Source: Astrocystis sublimbata
Taxonomy: Eukaryota; Ascomycota; Sordariomycetes; Xylariales; Xylariaceae
Length of the DNA: 64,000 nt
Direction: 5' to 3'
NCBI GenBank assembly: GCA_022453515.1
Contig: JAJNNY010000041.1
Coordinates: 186,001-250,000, forward strand
The notes beneath the pieces were generated by a model that ran no database searches, had not been told where the DNA came from, and saw only the letters and a list, made by a program, of their open reading frames with translations. Of this stretch, positions 56,501-64,000 are shown one piece after another (the first letter of the stretch is position 1; each line of letters opens with the position of its first letter). The position numbers and the translations under genes are program-made.

Positions 56501-57340
56501 GAGGTACCGCCTGGCTCGCCTGGGTTTTCTGGCGCTCTTTTGGCGTTTTTGGGCGCTCTTGGCGCTCTAGCCTCCACCCATACCCACCCGCATCCACCCA
56601 TGCCTCGACCCGTTGCGGGTACCCAGCAGATACATCCAATCTACCAGCCCGCTCACGACATCATGTTCCGGGAACAATGGGTGTCCCCTCCCCCTTGGCT
56701 CCACAAGCCCACTTGCGCCCCTGGGCCGGTTGTCTCTCTGTCGAAAGCGCACCATTCGTGGGCAGGACGTGGGTTAGGGTAGTTGGCCATGGAGTGAAGC
56801 AATGCCCTTCCGAAAAACTCCCTGGGGGCCGACCGACCATCTCTTGTTGTTTCTCTCGTGTCCTCCACCGCCAGTCGCCCCCCCATCTCCGTCCTCGTCA
56901 CGTAGAACAACGCTGGGATCGAGCGCAGTTCTCGTGTTGGCCTTGTATTTTTTCCTGTTATGTGATTTGGCGATTTACCTCAAGTCTATCTTGCTACACG
57001 GCTTCGCCAGCTGAGGCACAGCAGTAACCTTCTCGTCGGCCCTGCTCTGCATATGCGCCGACCAAGCACGGCGGCACCACGGCAGAGGGACGGGAGCGAC
57101 CGTAAGAGCTCGTACTGAGTCGTCACCCTCAACGCTCTCGCCATCAGACATATATCGACGCTGCATGCCACTCCATCTCCGCACTCATCTGAGGCTTCTG
57201 CATTGACCATCGCACGTCTTCTCGTGCACTTCCTTCGTACAGCGCCCTGACACCAGTCACCACCATCCCATCATCCACCAAAAGGATCCTATCACCACAT
57301 TCAACGACCTCGATATCGCGTACTCAGCTTGAGGCCAATC
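50570..57340. other. 6.8-kb gene-free intergenic region
   Basis: The largest gene-free stretch. No frame above about 125 codons and no recognisable domain on either strand; a 94-codon frame at 55932-56216 and a 115-codon minus frame at 55568-55915 are unsupported. No terminal repeats or transposase or reverse-transcriptase remnants were recognised. Palindromic elements lie at 51988-51998, 52757-52772, 54041-54053 and 54724-54738. The last roughly 700 bases are C/T-rich leader of the Cyc8 gene. Confidence 0.5.
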
Positions 57341-60325
57341 ATGGCCAATCATCACCCGTCTCCGCAGATGGCGATGCAGATGCAGCATCACGGCGCGCCC
57401 GCGCCTCCTGGGCCCGCCCAGGGTAGTCAGTGGGCGGCGCCTTCTCGACACATGATGGCAGTTAACGAATCCCTGTGGATGCAAATAGGTATGTCAAACT
57501 GAGCAGCCTGGTCTTGAAGACGATGGCGGTTATTGACACATCGCAGGCAGCTTCTTCGAGTTGCTTAACCAGCTAGACGATGCCATGCCAGCATACGAGC
57601 GAGCTCTCGCCGCGAACCCAAACTCGGTTCCTGCCATGAATGCGATCAGTTTGATCCTCCGAACCCGCGAGGAGTTCCACAAGGCAGTCGAGTATCTGCA
57701 GGCAATCCTGAAGATTGATGCGCAGAATGGCGAGGTCTGGGGCAGCCTGGGTAGGCTCCGCCCATGCTCTCCACACCGATGGTCACCGCGCGACTAACTG
57801 TAATATAGGGCACTGTTTTCTGATGATGGACGACCTCCAGCAAGCATATGCCGCTTACCAAAATGCTCTCATCAACCTTGCTAACCCAAAGGTAACTACT
57901 CCTGTCCGCCTTTTCCGGTGATTGAGTTAACAGTACGCAGGAGCCGAAATTATGGTATGGTATCGGCATTCTTTATGACAGATACGGGTCTCTTGACCAT
58001 GCCGAAGAAGCATTCTCCCAAGTCATGCAAATGCAACCGGACTTCGAGAAGGCAAATGAAATATACTTCCGATTAGGTATCATTTACAAGCAGCAGTCGA
58101 AGTATGGGCAGAGTCTAGAGGTACGTGAGCATGCGCCGAAGTGCTACTAGGATCGACTAACAGTTCGTCAGTGCTTCAAGTATATAGTAAACTCCCCTCC
58201 ACCTCCGTTGACCGAAGAGGACATCTGGTTCCAGATCGGTCACGTGCACGAGCAGCAGAAAGACGTAAGTACAAGTCATACCAGGTTGTTTCACTTTAAT
58301 TCTAATAGTTCGCAAGTATGATAATGCCAAAGCCGCTTATGGCCGTGTTCTCGAACGTGATCCCAATCACGCCAAGGTATTACAACAACTTGGTTGGCTT
58401 CATCATCAACAGAGCAGCAGCTTCCAGACACAGGAGCGCGCAATTGAGTATCTCGAGAAGTCCGTCGCTGCCGGTAAGTACTCCTATCATATAATGCTTT
58501 TTACTGGCCCTCCACTCACACTTGATAGATAACGCGGATGCTCAAAGCTGGTACCTACTCGGACGATGTTACATGTCGCAGCAGAAATATCCCAAAGCCT
58601 ACGAAGCCTACCAACAAGCGGTCTACCGTGATGGAAGGAACCCGACGTTCTGGTGCTCAATTGGTGTCCTATACTATCAGATCAACCAGTATAGAGATGC
58701 ATTAGATGCATACTCGCGTGCTATCAGGTTGAATCCGTATATCTCGGAGGTTTGGTATGACTTGGGTACTCTCGTAAGTTTGATCTCCTCCCTTGTCCGC
58801 CCTCAGACACTCGTTAATCATGTCATAGTATGAGTCGTGCAACAATCAGATCACGGATGCTCTTGACGCGTACCAGAGGGCTGCCGAGTTGGACCCGTCC
58901 AATCCGCATATCAAAGCTCGACTGCAGCTTCTGCGCCAAGGTCAAACCTCAGGAGGTAGCAACATCCCCCAAGCAGTACCCACGGACGTGCATCCGCAAT
59001 CCTACGGAGCTCAAGGCCCACAGGCGCCTTCATGGCCTGGTTCTGGCCCAGTCCAGCAATCTGGACCCGGTGCTTCCCACAGACCGCCACCCGGTCCAGC
59101 TGCTGCAAACGGCTGGGGTCAGCGGACCAGTGATATCAACCCACCACAACCACCAAACCCGTATGAGCAGCGTGAACCCTTCCGGGGACCGGCGCCTCCT
59201 CTACCCCGCCAGCCGAGTCCTCGCCTGGAGATGAGACCCTATGGAGAGCCCAATCGTCCCGTCCCCGTCCCCGCACCAATTCGGAGAGGACCTTCTCCGG
59301 GCCCGGCTTCAGGGTACGGGCCTCCACCACTGCCCGGTCCACCTCAGCAACAGCAGGCACCACCGGCTCAAGGGGCGCCGACCAGGGTATCAAACCCCAG
59401 CTACACCCCGACGCCTTCCAACATGGGGCCTGGAAACGGCCCTCCAAATGGGGCTCCGCCGCCACCTCACACTCTGATGCCCTATCGAGCGGGGTCGCCG
59501 CGCCCTGATCAGCCGCGACCTTTCTCTGATAATCGCATGCCATCTCCGAAGTCAGCTTACCCTCAGCATCAACCCCCCTACTCGCACCACCAGGAGCCCG
59601 GTATGGAGAACGGTGGCCCCATGCCGCCCAAAAGCGCGCTGGGACCTGACCTGCATCGTGACGAACGGCCCCCTTCCGTAGCCTCCAAGCGAATGCGGGA
59701 GTGGGAAGATGAACCCGCCATGAAGAAGCCGGCTAGTGAGGAAACTAGAGCACGCATGCATGATACTCAACATAGACGGCCCTCTACCCCCCCAAGGGAC
59801 CCATATCGCCGCTCCCCTGAAGGCCATCGATTTGAGGAACAACGTCGGATGGAGGAACGACGGGCGGAAGACCAAAGGCGTGCTGAAGAGATGCGACGTG
59901 CCGACGATCAAAGGCATGGAAATGAGCCTTACCATCCGTCGGAGGCTGCCCACCATCCTCCCACCCACTCAATGCCTCCCAATCATCTTCCCCCAATGCA
60001 ATCAGGGCCGTCGCCTATGCCTGGTATTATGCATGAGCCCCCACAGCCCAGCCCAGCCCCCAAGGGAAACCCACAAGAAGATCGGCCGCGGTTAGAGCAC
60101 CCCCCAGCACAAGCTTTGCCACCGTTGAATGAGCCCGAGCGTGCTGCTCGCAAGATGGATGTCGATGAAGACTACGACGACAGCGGCGAGGAAGAGAAGA
60201 AGGGTGGAAATACTGGCCCAACATCGGGTCCCGCACCCGCTTCGGGGGATATGAAAACTACGACACCTACAAGTGCCAGCTTAAATGGTATAATGGGGCC
60301 TGCTCCCAAGGCAGAGGCTGCTTAA
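57341..60325 (+). CDS. rcm-1: general transcriptional co-repressor Cyc8/Ssn6 (RCM-1)
   Basis: Eight exons: 57341-57488, 57547-57750, 57809-57891, 57941-58120, 58172-58264, 58317-58473, 58529-58773 and 58829-60325. They give 868 residues, with seven introns of 49-58 bp. After a short Met/Gln/His/Pro-rich start there are about ten tandem TPR units, for example AMPAYERALAANPNSVPAMN, SWYLLGRCYMSQQKYPKAYE and DALDAYSRAIRLNPYISEVW. The long C-terminal half (about 400-868) is Pro/Gln/Arg-rich and disordered, ending in an acidic DVDEDYDDSGEEE segment. This is the Cyc8/Ssn6 plan: the TPRs bind Tup1 (RCO-1) and DNA-bound repressors to recruit co-repression in the nucleus. All introns fall in the TPR half, and the tail is one exon. 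Confidence 0.96.
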
Positions 60326-61608
60326 TGCTCCAACATGGTGTTACGGTTGATGGAGGAAAAGTAGGAGACCGGAGTAAACTTTTTGCGCGCATACCCATTT
60401 CATTATTGTTGTCAACCGGATTGTACAAAAGCAGGGCAGGCTGCGTAATCTTCGGGAAGAGAAGAGGTGCATCTGGAAATGCCGTCGCGAGGGGTTTTAC
60501 ACCAATTGTTCCACTATCACAATTTCCACAACTCTTAGGACACAATTTCCTTTCACTCAATACACGCAATGCAATACGATATAGTACGATACAGCCAATC
60601 GTTGGCAACTTGCCATCTTGAATTCTTTGAATGCGATAAATGTACGGTTGCAGAACATATGCATGCATTGATAATTTGACTTTAAAACAGCATCTCTATT
60701 ACCTGGCCTAGTTACGTTGTATCTTCTACCTGGCGAACTGGGTAAACTACCTCGTAGATGACACCTGTTTGGTGCCTTAGGGATATACCGAAAGTCAAGA
60801 TTTCGGAAGCTGCACTGTCTAGCTATTCAAAATCAGGTTGCCTTTACTGCAATATTGACATCAACTTCAATGAGCTCGTCCTGAATGCTCCCCTGCCTGA
60901 AGCCCCCAATCATCCTCGGACTTGCTCTATTCGCCCTGGTCTGCACGACACGACAGAGTTGTGATACATGCCATGCAGCCTTTACCGCTAGGCTTCTCCA
61001 AATTCGAGCACCACATGTTGCACATTGAATCTGTGCGAGTACACGGAGCATTGAGTGTTCGATAATGATAGAAATCGAGACGTCGAGTTGATCAAAATCA
61101 GTTTGTACAAAATATGAGCTCGCTCGCCAGGTTGGTACCTGCGAAGTTACAGTCGACCTCAGACAGCAGTCCCTAAGGTAGGTAGCTCGGTAGGTACCTA
61201 GGCCCGCGGGTGCAGAATTCATTGGCCCCTCAAATCTACCTACGCTCACCTATATTGGGGCCAATGAATTCTGCACCCGCATGCTAGGTAAGCTAAGACT
61301 CCGAGCTTCTATCGATAAGGGCTCTAGCGCCTCCAGCGAGCAGGCAAGGCAGGTGAGTATCAGTAATCAGATAGATAGCAGCTGACCACCAGCTGGCAGA
61401 AGAGCTGGCAGGGGGGCCTGACAGACTCGGCTATTTACCGGCATTTTGATCCACACACAATCCACACCCACCAAGGCTTGCGCCCGCCAAATGCTGAAGC
61501 GAACTTTTTTTACATCTCGAGCAATCCTTTATCTCCGTCTCCTTCAACCTTCCATCACACGCCAATTCGGTTGACTTCTACTAACCACAGGGAAATCAGT
61601 CGTCGAAG
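60326..61608. other. intergenic: RPL3 promoter with inverted repeat
   Basis: The first part is the 3' UTR of the Cyc8 gene. A perfect 24-bp inverted repeat lies at 61206-61280, preceded by GGTAGGTACCTAGG (61190-61203). The final 200 bases are the C/T-rich RPL3 leader. No gene seen. Confidence 0.6.
61206..61280. repeat. perfect 24-bp inverted repeat with 27-nt spacer
   Basis: The left arm 61206-61229 (starting GCGGGTGCAGAATTC) is exactly complementary to the right arm 61257-61280 (ending GAATTCTGCACCCGC). The inner ends carry ATTGGCCCC and GGGGCCAAT, so each arm has a CCAAT box facing the other. It could form a stable hairpin or cruciform. It lies about 330 bp upstream of the RPL3 start. Confidence 0.95.
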
Positions 61609-62977
61609 ATGTCTCACCGTAAGTTCGAGGCGCCTCGCCACGGCTCGCTGGCTTTCTTGCCGCGAAAGCGTGCTGCCCGCCACCGCGGAAAGGTCAAGTC
61701 GTAAGTCGTCGATACACCCGCCCTCATCCGCCTACCCCCAGAGTTGCCAGCAGTCAACTAACAACCAGTCGTCGCACAGGTTCCCTAAGGATGACCCCAA
61801 GAAGCCTGTCCACCTGACCGCCTCCATGGGCTACAAGGCCGGCATGACCACCATCGTCCGTGACCTAGACCGACCCGGCGCGAAGTCGCACAAGAAGGAG
61901 GTCGTCGAGGCCGTCTCCATCATTGATACCCCACCTGTACGAACAACGCAGCCCGCTTGGCTCTGTGCCTATGGCTAACATCTAATGACAGATGATCGTT
62001 GTTGGTCTGGTTGGCTACATCGAGACCCCCCGCGGTCTGCGATCCCTCACAACAGTCTGGGCCGAACACTTGAGCGACGAGGTCAAACGCCGCTTCTACA
62101 AGAACTGGTACAAGAGCAAGAAGAAGGCCTTTACCAAGTATGCCAAGAAGCACTCCGAGAGCAGCGGCAGCTCTTTCACCCGTGAGATCGAGCGCATCAA
62201 GAAGTACTGCACCGTCGTCCGTGTGCTCGCCCACACCCAGATCCGCAAGACACCCCTGAAGCAGAAGAAGTCGCACTTGATGGAGATTCAGGTCAACGGT
62301 GGGTCCGTCGCCGACAAAGTCTCTTTCGGCCACGGCCTGTTCGAGAAGCCCGTCAGCATCGACTCCATCTTCGAGCAGGATGAGATGATCGACGTCATTG
62401 CCGTCACCAAGGGTCACGGTTTCAACGGTGTCACCGCCCGTTGGGGTACCAAGAAGCTGCCGCGCAAGACACACAAGGGTCTCCGCAAGGTTGCTTGTAT
62501 CGGTGCCTGGCATCCGTCCCACGTCCAATGGACTGTCGCCCGTGCTGGTCAGATGGGTTACCACCACCGTACATCCGTCAACCACAAGATCTACCGTATT
62601 GGCAAGGGCGACGACGAGGGTAACGCCTCGACCGAGCAAGACATCACAAAGAAGACCATCACTCCGTAAGTCAATGCCTGCCTCTCTGTCCGCGTCCTTT
62701 CAAGCTAACGAGCAACAATAGCCTCGGTGGCTTCGTCCGCTACGGTGATGTCAAGAACGACTTCGTCATGGTCAAGGGTTCCATCCCTGGTGTCAAGAAG
62801 CGAGTTATGACCCTGCGCAAGTCAATGTTCACTCACACCTCAAGAAAGGCGCTGGAGAAGGTACAACTGAAGTGGATCGACACGTCGTCCGAGTTCGGTC
62901 ACGGTGCTTTCCAGACACCGGCCGAGAAGAAGCAGTTCTTGGGTACACTCAAGAAGGACCTGGTACAGAGCTCGTAA
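61609..62977 (+). CDS. rpl3: 60S ribosomal protein L3 (uL3)
   Basis: Exons 61609-61700, 61780-61936, 61992-62665 and 62722-62977 (introns 79, 55, 56 bp) give 392 residues, the full family length. It begins [20 protein letters not shown]. The basic N-terminal arm, [36 protein letters not shown] and the central loop region [20 protein letters not shown] follow. [20 protein letters not shown] (with the W-finger and the histidine modified in yeast) and [20 protein letters not shown] are also clear. uL3 binds 25S rRNA and lines the peptidyl-transferase approach in the cytoplasmic ribosome. A donor-like ACCGTAAGT lies within codons 3-5. Confidence 0.98.
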
Positions 62978-63949
62978 GGGGGCTTTGTTTTTCCTTGTAT
63001 CTAGTATTTGCATCGGTGTTCTCGGTTCCATTTTTCGGCTGCTGCCATGGGCGTGGTGGTCTCACGGATTGGCATTTGAGCTGCAGCTAATGAGAAAACT
63101 GCATGAATGAAAAAATAGCCCATGATTCCCCCATTTTACCTGCGTGCCAAATTCTTGTGCGTCCAGGGATATGTGACCTTGTGCCCACCTTGGGAGTACG
63201 ACGATAATGTCTCGCCGACCATGCCTAGAACTTGGCTCCATGTCTTCACTTAGGTATCTGTATTCAGCTGAAGTGATGGATGATAGTGGTGTTTTCCCGT
63301 ACATACAGACGGGTATTAGCAATGCAGCGAAACGCCCTTAATTTCACAAGCAAAACAAAAGTGTGACGAATGCTCTGCCTATGTACATAGTAGGTATTTG
63401 ATCAGTCCTAGAGAGCTTTTTCCAATGGTTTTTTTTTCCGACCCATAGCTTAGGTAGCCTAGAATTTCCCAGGCCCATGTGGGGGTAGGTTAAGGTAGGT
63501 AGCCTCCAATATATGTGAAGATGGGATGTTGAGGAATGAGGTATGATGTAACTACTACCTGGGGCATCCACCTACCTACACCGACGTCAGCAACGCAGTA
63601 CAGGACAGGTGATAGGTACATCATAGCTTGGAAGGATCAAGGCCGCCAGTGCGGGTGTCTGATTTGCTACCTACATGTACCTACCTCGCCTCCCTGCCCA
63701 TCCGATTTAGATCCAATGTCACCTCAATTAATCCGATGTGTTAGATGCGTCACTGCTGCAAAACAGCTCCAGCTGCACCCAATACGACACCTTCCACGGC
63801 AAAGCTTAAGCCTACCTACAGTCAGCCTAGTGTGCTCTTGCACGCAACTTCGCGCCTTGCCCACCCCAAGAGGCTCACTGGTCCCCCAACGCCTCCATTT
63901 ACCTCGCTCATTCCGTTCTCACAACTTTGCCACCACCTCAGCAGCAAAC
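62978..63949. other. intergenic, RPL3 3' UTR and next promoter
   Basis: No gene seen. Palindromic elements near 63450-63460 and 63484-63502; a run of eight T at 63429-63436. Confidence 0.55.
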
Positions 63950-64000
63950 ATGGCATCCGACGAAGACTACATGGCGTTCCTTGACAAAGCCAACCAGGAC
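63950..64000 (+). CDS. start of a gene cut by the window edge
   Basis: ATG at 63950 in good context (AAACATGGC) opens a frame of 17 codons to the edge: MASDEDYMAFLDKANQD. This short acidic start resembles that of small conserved proteins in filamentous ascomycetes, but nothing more can be said. The C/T-rich leader before it supports a real promoter. Confidence 0.55.
   Translation, partial: MASDEDYMAFLDKANQD

Noticed and set aside
61920..62639. 239-codon minus-strand frame over RPL3
   Set aside because: Antisense shadow of a highly codon-biased ribosomal protein exon.

Overview
The window looks like nuclear DNA of a filamentous ascomycete (Pezizomycotina, most likely Sordariomycetes). It has short GT..AG introns, mostly 50-80 bp, with CTAAC/CTGAC-like branch sites close to the acceptor. 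Intergenic spacers are long and the genes are unrelated and monocistronic on both strands. The kinase gene is closest, from memory, to Neurospora nrc-2, and THI4 carries a fungal-type intronic TPP riboswitch. There is no gene cluster, virus or intact transposon.

Layout. 35-461: small two-helix membrane protein. 3.7-5.1 kb: THI4 with a riboswitch-bearing 5' leader intron. 5.9-7.6 kb (-): CorA-superfamily-like membrane protein. 8.9-11.0 kb (-): NRC-2-type AGC kinase. 13.2-14.3 kb (-): AT-hook/zinc-finger protein. 15.1-16.0 kb: short-chain dehydrogenase with a premature stop. 16.6-17.7 kb (-): TMA46/ZC3H15. 18.3 kb: OST4. 20.0-21.9 kb: YRA1/Mlo3 mRNA-export adaptor with an 891-bp intron. 22.6-24.7 kb (-): class I/II aminotransferase. 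26.5-27.6 kb: RFC clamp-loader subunit. 30.8-33.2 kb: acetyl-CoA synthetase. 36.5-38.9 kb: transmembrane ADAM metalloprotease. 40.3-41.1 kb (-): unrecognised three-exon gene. 42.7-45.3 kb (-): LisH-WD40 SIF2/TBL1 protein. 49.4-50.6 kb: TMEM115-like Golgi membrane protein. 57.3-60.3 kb: Cyc8/Ssn6 (RCM-1) co-repressor. 61.6-63.0 kb: ribosomal protein L3. 63.95 kb to the edge: start of a further gene.

The genes are mostly housekeeping: thiamine and acetyl-CoA metabolism, translation, glycosylation, mRNA export, replication and chromatin co-repression. They share no pathway. All exon boundaries were inferred by eye from splice consensus, reading-frame continuity and family similarity, and each listed multi-exon CDS sums to a whole number of codons.

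The intergenic DNA, including gene-free blocks of about 4.1 kb (45.3-49.4) and 6.8 kb (50.6-57.3), is sprinkled with variants of the palindrome TACCTAGGTA. It also holds several short tandem repeats, one AT-rich island (12.5-12.7 kb) and a perfect 24-bp inverted repeat upstream of RPL3. The most interesting signals are the riboswitch/alternative-splicing arrangement of THI4, the very long YRA1 intron, the nonsense codon in the dehydrogenase, microexons in the acetyl-CoA synthetase and SIF2 genes, and the inverted repeat.
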